This document shows, in pieces, positions 1-6,049 of a stretch of 9,353 nt of DNA. The DNA is from an archaeon. Lineage in GTDB: Archaea > EX4484-52 > B79-G9. Under the pieces are notes generated by a model. The model saw only the letters and a list, made by a program, of their open reading frames with translations. It was not told the origin of the DNA and did no database searches. How positions within the stretch are numbered: position 1 is the first letter of the stretch; each line of letters opens with the position of its first letter. Both the position numbers and the translations under genes were made by a program. The stretch spans positions 1 through 9,353 of the forward strand of contig JAUVEX010000033.1 of NCBI GenBank assembly GCA_030594585.1. Direction: 5' to 3'.

Positions 1-1
1 A

Positions 2-646
2 ACACATGTCAAAACTGAGAAAGGTATAGAAACCCGTGAAAACGACGCATACAACGCACACATCTCAAGAGAAGACGATAAAATCAAAGAAATAATAATT
101 ACGAGCAAAAAAAACAACAATAAAATAAACTTAGTCAACAATGATGATGACCCACAAATAGACAAAGTCTTAAAAAACGGCGAAGTTGTCGCAGAAGAAG
201 AAAAACCACTCTCAGAACCCCTCGCAAACCCAACAATAGAAGATATGCTCTCAAAAGAAGTCCGAGGCGCAACATACAACGAAAAAGGCGAACTTGTCCT
301 TGACGGCTTCAATCTAGGAAGAGAACCACAGACCCCTGCAGAATATGCGGCAGAGCTTGTATCCTCAAGAAATAACGATGATGTAAATAGATACATTTCT
401 TTGATGACTGACGAAAGGCAAGAAAAGGCAGATACATTTTACTATGAAAAATCATTTGAATTCTCGCCGGAATACCCTTCAATGACTATTAGAGGGGTTT
501 ATAAACTAGAAAAACCTACAGGCGAACATGGAGGGTATGGGGTAAACGGAGATTTGATTCTTGAAGACGGTCAAAAATCAGAGTATGAAATAAAACTACT
601 TTTTGAAGAAGACGGAAGTCTCGGCGTGAGTATATTTGGGCATTGA
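2..646 (+). CDS. Unrecognised protein, 5'-truncated by the window edge; possible NTF2-like C-terminal domain
   Basis: The frame is open without a stop from the first bases of the window to the TGA at 644-646, giving at least 214 residues, so the true start lies outside. The ATG at 245 is internal. The first ~75 residues are strongly hydrophilic (Lys, Asn, Asp, Glu) and look disordered or linker-like, with an acidic stretch before residue 70. From about residue 115 a compact domain follows: a helix with AAELVSSRNNDDVNRYISLM, then several predicted strands ending EIKLLFEEDG. Helix-then-beta-meander with a terminal strand pair resembles NTF2-like/DUF4878-type domains, but this is inference from pattern only. 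Codons in the N-terminal part favour A and C endings, while the C-terminal part is more mixed. It converges on the 731-aa gene with only 21 bp between stops and no visible terminator hairpin. Coding status is likely; function unknown. Confidence 0.75.
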   Translation, partial: THVKTEKGIETRENDAYNAHISREDDKIKEIIITSKKNNNKINLVNNDDDPQIDKVLKNGEVVAEEEKPLSEPLANPTIEDMLSKEVRGATYNEKGELVLDGFNLGREPQTPAEYAAELVSSRNNDDVNRYISLMTDERQEKADTFYYEKSFEFSPEYPSMTIRGVYKLEKPTGEHGGYGVNGDLILEDGQKSEYEIKLLFEEDGSLGVSIFGH

Positions 647-667
647 CTAAACGCAAAATAATTCGCA

Positions 668-2863
668 TCACCAGTAGCTCTGCCAGAATCTTGGCTCATG
701 TCCGGGCCATACTGTGGCATGAGTAGCATAATATGTAAGGGCTGCTGCAGTCACACCAACAGCAAACTGGGTTCCAAGACCGGCAGTTGACTTTATGATA
801 ATCACATCAGCGATTATGCTTCCAACAAGAACAGCAGTCCCGACACCAGTTGCTGAAGCGTAACAATAATTATTATCTATTGACTCGTCATACCAGGTAT
901 CTTTAATCCTCACGCACGAAACTGTGTGGATTTGATCCTCATTATACACCGTATAGATAGCTTCTGAATCATCAGTTAAGCGACTAAAATACTTATCTTT
1001 TGCACCTATAAGGGTGTCTTCAGTAAAAATATCTGAAAGGGCTATAGTAGGTCCGGAATGCCAAATAACTTTGCCCCCGCCACTAAAAGTTATCTTAATT
1101 TTCTCCCACATATCGTGCCCTTTAGTCACCATATCGCATGAAATAGCCCCGTCAAGTTCGGTTGACTCGTCAAAGCCTTCAGTTTCCGGATTGTCAAAAA
1201 TTATTTCAGGTACATTATTGCCGTCATCGTCTGTAAAAACTACAGTATAACCATCCTTATCAACAACCGTATTTCCCTTAATCATGCGGAAGCTCTCGGC
1301 ATTGCATGAGCACTCACCCACCTCAACCACAAAATTCGCCTTGCACGGCGAGGCGAAATACGCCTGGGTGTCAAGCATCAACGGCTTGTCAAGCACAACC
1401 ATCTTGCTGTATGTGTCTGCCCCCAGCGTAATCTTCTGAGGAATATTAAACGGCATATGGAGCATCATCGCCTGCGGATGCTTCTCAAACTTCGCCGCAA
1501 TAGACATAGTCCTATCCATAAACCACGCGCTCAAAGTTGCCGCCTCAACACCAACAGCGCCCGTCCCCGCAGTAATCATAGCCCATTTAGCAGTATTCCC
1601 GCTCTTAAGCTTGAAAATCTTTCCGATAAGCCCTTTTTTCTGGACATCATTAAGCTGATTAAAAGACTTGCCCGCATATTCCGGAATCCCTTTCATCATT
1701 TGGGTCATAAGCCCATCCACCGCTTCAGGCGAATTCCTGATAGCGCTTCGGCTGTAAGTATTTGATGCCCTAACATTTGTCTGAATAACCGCTTTTCCCG
1801 CATCATCTCCTAAATTATTTCCGAATTTAAGAATCCTTTTTATATTACTCACAAATTTAGAACTGTATTTCGCTGTGCTCTCTGTCGCAAACTCCCCTGC
1901 AGACTTAGTAACAACTTTTCCACCCTTAAATACAACTCCCAAAGGCAGTGCTGTGAGCACCAAAATCCCAATATTTGACTGCCACGATACAAGAGACTCC
2001 CACGAGCTCTCTTCACCTTGAGGAAAATTCTGCCAGTAAGCAATATAATCCGGGTCGCCAGCCCCCAAAATAATCTCTTCAGCCACGCCAACCTTTTGTG
2101 GAAGATTGAAATTCACAACATTACATTTAACAGCAGAAAGTTCCCGATTTACCGCCTCTTTTCGACACACCTCCAAATCAAGATGTTCTGTTACCGTATA
2201 TGAAGAAATATATTCATCCCCTGTTTTTGCAAACGCATCTATTGTTCCATACTGGGATGTAGCCTCCTGATCATATTGACAAGACATTTTCCATTCAATT
2301 TTTTTCTTAGTTCTTACAACATCATACCCTATAGAGTATTCATAGTTGGTTTCACAACAATGATCAAAAAGATCAGAAAGGGTATTTTGACATATGACGC
2401 AGGTACTCTTATCAGGCCCAAAACACATCCCCCCATTTTCTTCAATACGCTCTGCCCGCTCATCATTGGAAATCTCGGACTCATCAACTGCAAGACATTC
2501 ATTTATCCATTTTGTATCATATACACATCCCGCAAGACCCGCTGCCTCTCTTTGAACCCCAATAATATCTTCACATTCTGCAATTCCACACTTTGTAAAT
2601 AATCCGGTTCCGCAAGTATTACACTCGCGTATAGAGGACTCCTTATTCATACATTCGTTAATTAATTCTGTATCGTATACACACCCTAACAAACCTAAAT
2701 CTTCCCGTTTATCATTAAGGTCAATACATTGGTCCGCTGAACAAAAAAGACCATCAAAGCCACAATCATGACAATTTACAATATATGCATCAACACTAGC
2801 AATCGGCCCGAAAGTAGCAAAAAGCAAAATCCAAATCGATAACAAAGCAATATTTTTTTTCAT
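668..2863 (-). CDS. Large secreted/membrane protein with duplicated six-cysteine N-terminal module (731 aa), function unknown
   Basis: I chose the ATG at 2863 because it gives a textbook signal peptide: MKKN, a hydrophobic core to about residue 20, and a likely cleavage after VDA at 26. A longer reading from a TTG at 2893 would bury that signal and overlap the upstream gene. Residues 31-71 and 81-123 are two copies of a six-cysteine module (CxxC, C-x4-C, then GCVYDT and INEC). More cysteines follow at about 147-170, then a beta-rich stretch to ~250. Hydrophobic segments lie near 296-313, 426-448, 673-690 and 695-713, with a charged helical region between the first two. Two short motifs, FNLPQK (252-257) and FNIPQK (472-477), suggest a second internal relationship. 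Abundant cysteines point to disulfides outside the cell. It lies 13 bp after the 261-aa gene on the same strand, so co-transcription is likely. I recognise no family. Confidence 0.9.
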   Translation of the reverse strand: MKKNIALLSIWILLFATFGPIASVDAYIVNCHDCGFDGLFCSADQCIDLNDKREDLGLLGCVYDTELINECMNKESSIRECNTCGTGLFTKCGIAECEDIIGVQREAAGLAGCVYDTKWINECLAVDESEISNDERAERIEENGGMCFGPDKSTCVICQNTLSDLFDHCCETNYEYSIGYDVVRTKKKIEWKMSCQYDQEATSQYGTIDAFAKTGDEYISSYTVTEHLDLEVCRKEAVNRELSAVKCNVVNFNLPQKVGVAEEIILGAGDPDYIAYWQNFPQGEESSWESLVSWQSNIGILVLTALPLGVVFKGGKVVTKSAGEFATESTAKYSSKFVSNIKRILKFGNNLGDDAGKAVIQTNVRASNTYSRSAIRNSPEAVDGLMTQMMKGIPEYAGKSFNQLNDVQKKGLIGKIFKLKSGNTAKWAMITAGTGAVGVEAATLSAWFMDRTMSIAAKFEKHPQAMMLHMPFNIPQKITLGADTYSKMVVLDKPLMLDTQAYFASPCKANFVVEVGECSCNAESFRMIKGNTVVDKDGYTVVFTDDDGNNVPEIIFDNPETEGFDESTELDGAISCDMVTKGHDMWEKIKITFSGGGKVIWHSGPTIALSDIFTEDTLIGAKDKYFSRLTDDSEAIYTVYNEDQIHTVSCVRIKDTWYDESIDNNYCYASATGVGTAVLVGSIIADVIIIKSTAGLGTQFAVGVTAAALTYYATHATVWPGHEPRFWQSYW
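2495..2773 (-). repeat. Tandem duplication encoding two six-cysteine modules
   Basis: Within the 731-aa gene, residues 31-71 and 81-123 align: Cys spacing is C-x2-C-x6-C-x4-C-x14-C-x9-C in copy 1 (2651-2773) and C-x2-C-x7-C-x4-C-x15-C-x9-C in copy 2 (2495-2623). Shared residues include CxxCG, GLF, the GL.GCVYDT block and INEC. The DNA around GCVYDT and INEC is also very alike, which suggests a fairly recent duplication. The spacing is compatible with a small disulfide-bonded extracellular module; zinc binding is less likely after a signal peptide. Confidence 0.8.
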
Positions 2864-2876
2864 AAGCAACACAAAA

Positions 2877-3662
2877 TCATGAATTACAGCCAACTTCTCC
2901 TGAAACTTTTGAATCTGAAGGCGAACCCGTTACAAATGTAACAGATGTGGACTTTATTGAAATATCTCCTGTCTGTTCTGATGTGCCTTCATCCACAGCA
3001 AGCCCTTGTTCTATACGCGAACCATCCTTGTAAATATTAAGCACTTGCGCACCATAAGAATAGATGTCTATAAGCTCAATCTTATATTTAGGGCCCCCTT
3101 CAGGACAGGCATAATTATCAATCAAAACTTTTGGATTATCTTCGCTTATTGTATTTCCATCCACAATAGCATTCACATTAGTCCATTTTTGAACACCTGT
3201 TAAAACCGGCAGTTCTTCTTCTTCATCGCCCGGATCAACAACAGGAGCTCCAGACGGTGGGTATGCATCCCCCATATCACCCAAAACACTATCACCACTA
3301 TGCTCAAAAAGATTAACATTACATGACTCTATATTATCAAAAATAGTATTATCTTCAGGATAAGTATTACCCATATTACTATAATACGCAACAGTATCTA
3401 TTGCACAAGCCATTGCCTGCATTGATGCTAAAGCTATCTCATCATTATTAGATAAATGAATAAGACCAAGACCATCTAAGATTTTCATAAACCAATCATT
3501 TATCGACGCCAATCCTTCTTTCTGGCCCGCTACAACCCCTGTAAGCACTGCAAGAACAACTAAGATAAGTGTAATTTTAATAACGGTGTGAAATACAAAG
3601 CCTTGCCCTTTCTTCACAGTAGCCTTAGAACGAACGCACTTCTTCTTAATCTTTGTCGCCAT
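2877..3662 (-). CDS. Pilin-like (class III signal/KKGQ) membrane-anchored surface protein with C-terminal beta domain (261 aa)
   Basis: A basic N-terminus (residues 1-18) leads into KKGQG at 17-21 and one long hydrophobic helix at about 25-46. That arrangement is typical of archaeal type IV pilin-like proteins processed by a PibD/EppA-like peptidase just before or at the Q, although the usual +5 Glu is not evident. Residues 70-120 carry two cysteines (86, 114) in a helical stretch. A Pro/Glu/Asp-rich linker (132-152) precedes a beta-rich domain (about 155-261, cysteines 186 and 259) of the kind seen in small archaeal envelope domains. The ATG at 3662 lies 27 nt from the centre of a TATA box with no useful Shine-Dalgarno, so the mRNA is probably leaderless. 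It is the first gene of the pair with the 731-aa protein. The pilin relationship is inferred from the N-terminus alone; it could simply be a single-pass anchored protein. Confidence 0.88.
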   Translation of the reverse strand: MATKIKKKCVRSKATVKKGQGFVFHTVIKITLILVVLAVLTGVVAGQKEGLASINDWFMKILDGLGLIHLSNNDEIALASMQAMACAIDTVAYYSNMGNTYPEDNTIFDNIESCNVNLFEHSGDSVLGDMGDAYPPSGAPVVDPGDEEEELPVLTGVQKWTNVNAIVDGNTISEDNPKVLIDNYACPEGGPKYKIELIDIYSYGAQVLNIYKDGSRIEQGLAVDEGTSEQTGDISIKSTSVTFVTGSPSDSKVSGEVGCNS

Positions 3663-3685
3663 AAGACATATTTGCCTTTAAGTTG

Positions 3686-3693
3686 TATATAAA
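3686..3693 (-). promoter_or_regulatory. TATA box of the surface-protein gene pair
   Basis: The minus strand reads TTTATATA. Its centre is about 27.5 nt upstream of the ATG at 3662, the usual TATA-to-start-site distance in archaea, so transcription should begin at or next to the start codon. Confidence 0.7.
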
Positions 3694-3791
3694 TGTTATT
3701 GAGGAAAAACATCAATTATTTTCATTTTGATATTTTTTGTTATCGCATGATATTTATTAGTATCAAATAATATTATCAAGAAAAAATTAGT

Positions 3792-3816
3792 GCGCCCGAA
3801 AAAAAATTCCGGGCGC
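3792..3816 (-). terminator. GC-rich hairpin with downstream T run, likely end of the ftsZ transcript
   Basis: Perfect 7-bp arms GCGCCCG (3792-3798) and CGGGCGC (3810-3816) enclose an A/T loop. Read on the minus strand the stem is followed within 5 nt by six T (3786-3781). On the plus strand only four T follow. It lies about 190 nt past the ftsZ stop, after the hairpin run, and before the promoter of the next minus-strand unit, which is where a terminator is expected. Confidence 0.65.
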
Positions 3817-3834
3817 TTTTCAAAAGGGCATACT

Positions 3835-3987
3835 AGGGTATGGCAGTACCCTGTAGTGCTGTATTTACGCTGTGGAATAAACAGCGCAACTTAAAAGCAG
3901 TCGCCTGCTTAAAGCAAAGATAAAAGGCGCAGCATCTCCCAAACTGCACCTGTTCCATACGAACCCTTTTAGTAAAGGCGTTCGTAT
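3835..3987 (-). other. Run of five hairpins in the ftsZ 3' region, possible structured RNA
   Basis: Five stems follow each other: 3957-3964 with 3980-3987 (8 bp), continuing as a 5-bp stem after one bulged base; 3926-3932 with 3944-3950; 3895-3900 with 3905-3910, loop GCGA (a GNRA tetraloop) on the minus strand; 3868-3873 with 3881-3886; 3835-3840 with 3847-3852. The second stem pairs fully only as minus-strand RNA, through a G-U where the plus strand has a C-A mismatch, and the fourth gains a closing G-U only on minus. The last stem mildly favours plus. The first hairpin starts 15 nt after the ftsZ stop. I see no RNase P, SRP or tRNA signatures. It could be a 3' UTR structure, a processed ncRNA, or stacked terminators. 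Confidence 0.55.
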
Positions 3988-4002
3988 AGCTTGAATCCCC
4001 CT

Positions 4003-5118
4003 TTAGCGTATTACTTCAATACCCAGAGTCTGTCCTAAGGACTGTGCCTCAACTGCGCTTTCCTGCGCTTTTGACTGTGGGCCTAAGATATACTGCGATT
4101 TTACACCAGTAATGATTGTAATCACGCGCATCTTGCCTTTCATAGAATCGTCAATGCGGGCACCCCAGATTGTCTGAGCTCCTGCATCTAGGTGTTTTGA
4201 GACAAAGTCACCGACCTCATTAATCTCATCAAGCCTCATGTCGGATCCGCCTGTTATGTGCACAAGAGCGCCTGTAGCCCCCCTGTAATCAACATCCAAA
4301 AGCGGATTTGTCATTGCCTGTTCAACTGACTCGCGAGCCCTTGCAGCAGATGATGATTCAGAAACACCAATCATAGCAACGCCGCCGGCGCTCATAACTG
4401 CTTTCACATCAGCATAGTCAAGATTCACAACAGAAGGAACAGCGATAGTTTCTGTAATTCCTTTAATCATTGTGACAATAATCTCGTCAGCCACAGAAAA
4501 TGCCTGTTGCAATGGCATATTACCTGCAATCTCTACAAGCTTGTCATTCTCTATTACAATTACAGTATCAGACACCTGCCTTAATCTTGCAAGCCCTTCT
4601 TCTGCCTTGTGTATCCTTGCACCTTCAATCTTAAACGGCATTGTTGTAACACCTATTACAATAGCGCCTTGAGATTTTGCGCATTCAGCAACAACAGGAG
4701 CGCATCCGGTTCCTGTTCCGCCGCCCATACCGGCAACAAGGAACACCATGTCAACACCGCGAAGAGCGTCACGAACCTCATTTATTGATTCTTCTGCAGC
4801 TTGTTTTCCTGTATTCGGGTATCCGCCTGCACCTAAACCTTTTGTAAGCTCCTGGCCGAGCAATATTTTCCTGTCAGACTGTATAGTCCTTAAGTGCTTC
4901 ATATCTGTATTCATTGCTATTGTTTCTGCCCCGACAATACCAACGCTTTGAAGCCGATTTATTGCATTGCAGCCCATGCCTCCTGCACCGACAACAACGA
5001 TTCTGGCGTCATTCGCATCAGCGAAATCTTCCGGTTGTTTTTCTTCTGTTAAGGTCCCGATATAACCAAGACCGCCATTTGCCTGTTTTGATACAGCACT
5101 TTGTATGATGGATTCCAT
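4003..5118 (-). CDS. ftsZ: Cell division GTPase FtsZ (archaeal, FtsZ1-like)
   Basis: This tubulin homologue polymerises with GTP into the division ring at midcell. I chose the ATG at 5118 (371 aa); a longer reading would need a TTG at 5193 and adds a basic stretch unlike FtsZ. An N-terminal extension of ~38 residues precedes the first Rossmann strand RIVVVGAGGMGCNAINR (residues 39-55). The tubulin signature GGGTGTG is at 132-138, and the T7 synergy loop NLDYADVKAVM at 232-242 carries the catalytic Asp pair. The C-terminal half has DVDYRGATGALVHITGG and IWGARI, which resemble archaeal FtsZ1 rather than FtsZ2; this subtype call is from memory of family patterns. The tail ends LGQTLGIEVIR, a likely partner-binding peptide after a short linker. 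All key GTPase residues are present. Upstream lies a long non-coding region with a dyad and phased motifs; downstream, a hairpin run. Confidence 0.97.
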   Translation of the reverse strand: MESIIQSAVSKQANGGLGYIGTLTEEKQPEDFADANDARIVVVGAGGMGCNAINRLQSVGIVGAETIAMNTDMKHLRTIQSDRKILLGQELTKGLGAGGYPNTGKQAAEESINEVRDALRGVDMVFLVAGMGGGTGTGCAPVVAECAKSQGAIVIGVTTMPFKIEGARIHKAEEGLARLRQVSDTVIVIENDKLVEIAGNMPLQQAFSVADEIIVTMIKGITETIAVPSVVNLDYADVKAVMSAGGVAMIGVSESSSAARARESVEQAMTNPLLDVDYRGATGALVHITGGSDMRLDEINEVGDFVSKHLDAGAQTIWGARIDDSMKGKMRVITIITGVKSQYILGPQSKAQESAVEAQSLGQTLGIEVIR

Positions 5119-5173
5119 TCCTATACATCCCCTTTTTATTTTTTTTACTCCCCGTCTTCCAAGCGGCCATTGC

Positions 5174-5220
5174 TTCGAAGATATATTGTGCAATATATGC
5201 TATGCAACACATATCTTCGA
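5174..5220. repeat. 10-bp inverted repeat upstream of ftsZ, possible operator
   Basis: Perfect arms TCGAAGATAT (5174-5183) and ATATCTTCGA (5211-5220) are separated by 27 bp. A TATA-like TTAAATAA on the minus strand (5233-5240) would place an ftsZ start site near 5209, at the edge of one arm, leaving a ~90-nt leader. The dyad may therefore be a repressor site or a leader hairpin. The actual ftsZ promoter is uncertain; an A-rich tract at 5129-5147 is an alternative. Confidence 0.45.
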
Positions 5221-5284
5221 CAAGCGAAAAGCTTATTTAAGCTAATCAACATTATCTTTTTTAGAAATAAAACATCGGTGTTTG

Positions 5285-5411
5285 TCCAAACGCTGATTAA
5301 AAGTTCAAAACTAGTAGTACTTTAATGCAAAAGTCCAAATGAATTCAAATTTCGTCCAAAAAATTTGAAACACGATTCAAATAACGCCCAATTACACAAT
5401 TGTTGTCCAAG
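5285..5411 (+). repeat. Array of TYCAAA motifs spaced in multiples of ~10 bp
   Basis: TCCAAA or TTCAAA begins at 5285, 5304, 5334, 5344, 5355 and 5376, with degenerate members at 5387 (CCCAAT) and 5406 (TCCAAG). The steps are 19, 30, 10, 11, 21, 11 and 19 bp, close to whole helical turns, so the motifs would lie on one face of the DNA. A seventh TTCAAA is on the opposite strand at 5364-5369. The array sits between the divergent ftsZ and the 69-aa gene. It looks like a cooperative protein-binding array; the AT-rich background could produce some copies by chance. Confidence 0.45.
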
Positions 5412-5420
5412 ACAATTGTG
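5395..5420. repeat. 9-bp inverted repeat built on a self-palindromic core
   Basis: CACAATTGT (5395-5403) and ACAATTGTG (5412-5420) are perfect inverted copies with an 8-bp spacer that contains the last TCCAA motif of the phased array. Because ACAATTGT is itself a palindrome, the pair is also a direct repeat. It lies about 37 bp upstream of the TATA box at 5457, a plausible activator position for the 69-aa gene. Confidence 0.5.
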
Positions 5421-5456
5421 AATGTGAAAGTCTAATTTATTTTTTGAATAAGGGCA

Positions 5457-5464
5457 TATATAAA
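5457..5464 (+). promoter_or_regulatory. TATA box of the 69-aa protein gene
   Basis: TATATAAA follows the purine-rich stretch AAGGGCA. Transcription would start near 5488, giving a leader of about 138 nt before the ATG at 5626. A second TATA-like element near 5503-5510 could give a shorter leader. Confidence 0.5.
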
Positions 5465-5551
5465 TGTTTTTACAGTCATAAATATACTTCTGGATGTATA
5501 TACTAAAGTAATCATATCAAAAATACGCACCAAGCGAACCGATAGAGATTG

Positions 5552-5591
5552 TTTAGTTACTGCCTATAATATAAGGCAATATAAAACTAAG
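5552..5591 (+). promoter_or_regulatory. Leader hairpin before the 69-aa gene
   Basis: An outer stem pairs TTTAGTT (5552-5558) with AACTAAG (5585-5591) including one U-G. After an internal loop, TGCCT (5561-5565) pairs with AGGCA (5574-5578) around an AT loop. The hairpin ends 22 nt before the Shine-Dalgarno. It could influence translation; no known riboswitch core is recognisable. Confidence 0.4.
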
Positions 5592-5613
5592 TTAGGCGAA
5601 ATGAACTTTGAAA

Positions 5614-5620
5614 GGAGGTG
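5614..5620 (+). promoter_or_regulatory. Strong Shine-Dalgarno fixing the start of the 69-aa gene
   Basis: GGAGGTG lies 5 nt before the ATG at 5626, near-ideal spacing, and excludes the alternative TTG at 5608 that overlaps it. A 7-codon mini-ORF from the ATG at 5601 reads through this site and stops (TGA, 5622-5624) one base before the real start. Confidence 0.75.
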
Positions 5621-5625
5621 TTGAT

Positions 5626-5835
5626 ATGGCAACGTATAAACAGATTCAAAACTGGGTAAAAAGGAACTACGGATTTAGTGTAAAAACATGCTGGATTGCA
5701 CACGTAAAAGAGATGTGTGGACTTGAATCAAGAAAAGCACCAAACAGATTTGATGAAAATGAAAGAACCAATCCATGTCCCATGAGCAAAATTAATCCAA
5801 TCAAACAAGCATTCAGATACTTCGGAATGATATAA
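5626..5835 (+). CDS. Small conserved protein of unknown function (69 aa, MATYKQIQNWVK... type)
   Basis: The sequence begins MATYKQIQNWVKRNYGFSVK, has a central KTCWIAHVKEMCGL (residues 20-33), a short Arg/Asn-rich loop, an NPCP motif (49-52), and ends AFRYFGMI. From memory this matches a widespread short family in bacteria and some archaea with the same start and FGMI ending, still uncharacterised; I cannot give its name. Cysteines at 22, 31 and 51 are not in a classic zinc pattern. The protein is basic and predicted mostly helical with no signal peptide or membrane segment, so it is probably cytoplasmic and perhaps nucleic-acid-associated (inference). It has the strongest Shine-Dalgarno of the window, a TATA box and a long structured leader, so it is likely well expressed and possibly regulated. 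It is divergent from ftsZ. The broad distribution outside archaea could reflect transfer. Confidence 0.9.
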   Translation: MATYKQIQNWVKRNYGFSVKTCWIAHVKEMCGLESRKAPNRFDENERTNPCPMSKINPIKQAFRYFGMI

Positions 5836-5837
5836 AG

Positions 5838-5910
5838 TCCACTTCGCCGAACAGTGGGTATGCGGTTCGCTTACGCTCGCCCAAATTGCCCTATCGCAAC
5901 TTCACATACC
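5838..5910 (+). other. Folded region after the 69-aa gene, possible 3' UTR structure
   Basis: TCCAC (5838-5842) can pair with GTGGG (5854-5858, one U-G). Alternatively GGTATG (5857-5862) pairs with CATACC (5905-5910), enclosing the small stem TTGC/GCAA (5886-5889, 5896-5899). No T run follows, so a classical terminator is not supported. The stretch is GC-richer than its surroundings. Confidence 0.3.
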
Positions 5911-5967
5911 TGCAAAACGGTTTATGAAAAAAAAAATATTCTTGCAATCAAACAGCATTACCTTTAG

Positions 5968-6046
5968 TTCCAATAGAACAACCCGATTGCTTCCTATAGA
6001 ACAAACCTTTGGTTCCTTTGGAGAATGGTTCGTTTCCTATGGAGTA
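5968..6046 (+). repeat. Four tandem copies of a ~13-bp motif at 21-23 bp spacing
   Basis: The core TTCC[AT][AT]T[AG]GA starts at 5968, 5991, 6013 and 6034 (steps 23, 22, 21 bp, about two helical turns). Copies 1 and 2 read TTCCAATAGAACA and TTCCTATAGAACA; copies 3 and 4 end GGAGA or GGAGT. Copies 1 and 2 are partly palindromic (TTC/GAA). The array fills the end of the gap between two convergent genes and stops just before the stop codon of the 233-aa gene. Too few and too degenerate for CRISPR. Confidence 0.55.
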
Positions 6047-6049
6047 AAA

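Noticed and set aside
1014..2602. Several open frames on the plus strand and other minus frames within the 731-aa gene
   Set aside because: They lie antisense or out of frame to a clearly coding gene, have no initiation signals and show no protein-like composition.
2864..2893. TTG start for the large surface protein, overlapping the upstream gene by 17 bp
   Set aside because: The ATG at 2863 begins a canonical signal peptide, which the longer reading would place internally.
3792..3987. tRNA, RNase P RNA or SRP RNA in the hairpin region
   Set aside because: No cloverleaf with T-arm consensus, and none of the conserved RNase P or SRP helix 8 sequences could be found on either strand.
5119..5193. 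A 25-residue N-terminal extension of FtsZ from a TTG
   Set aside because: The extension is basic, unlike FtsZ N-termini, and the ATG at 5118 gives a normal-length protein.
5968..6046. CRISPR array
   Set aside because: The repeat core is only ~13 bp and degenerate, with ~9-bp intervals, far too short for spacers, and no cas gene is present.
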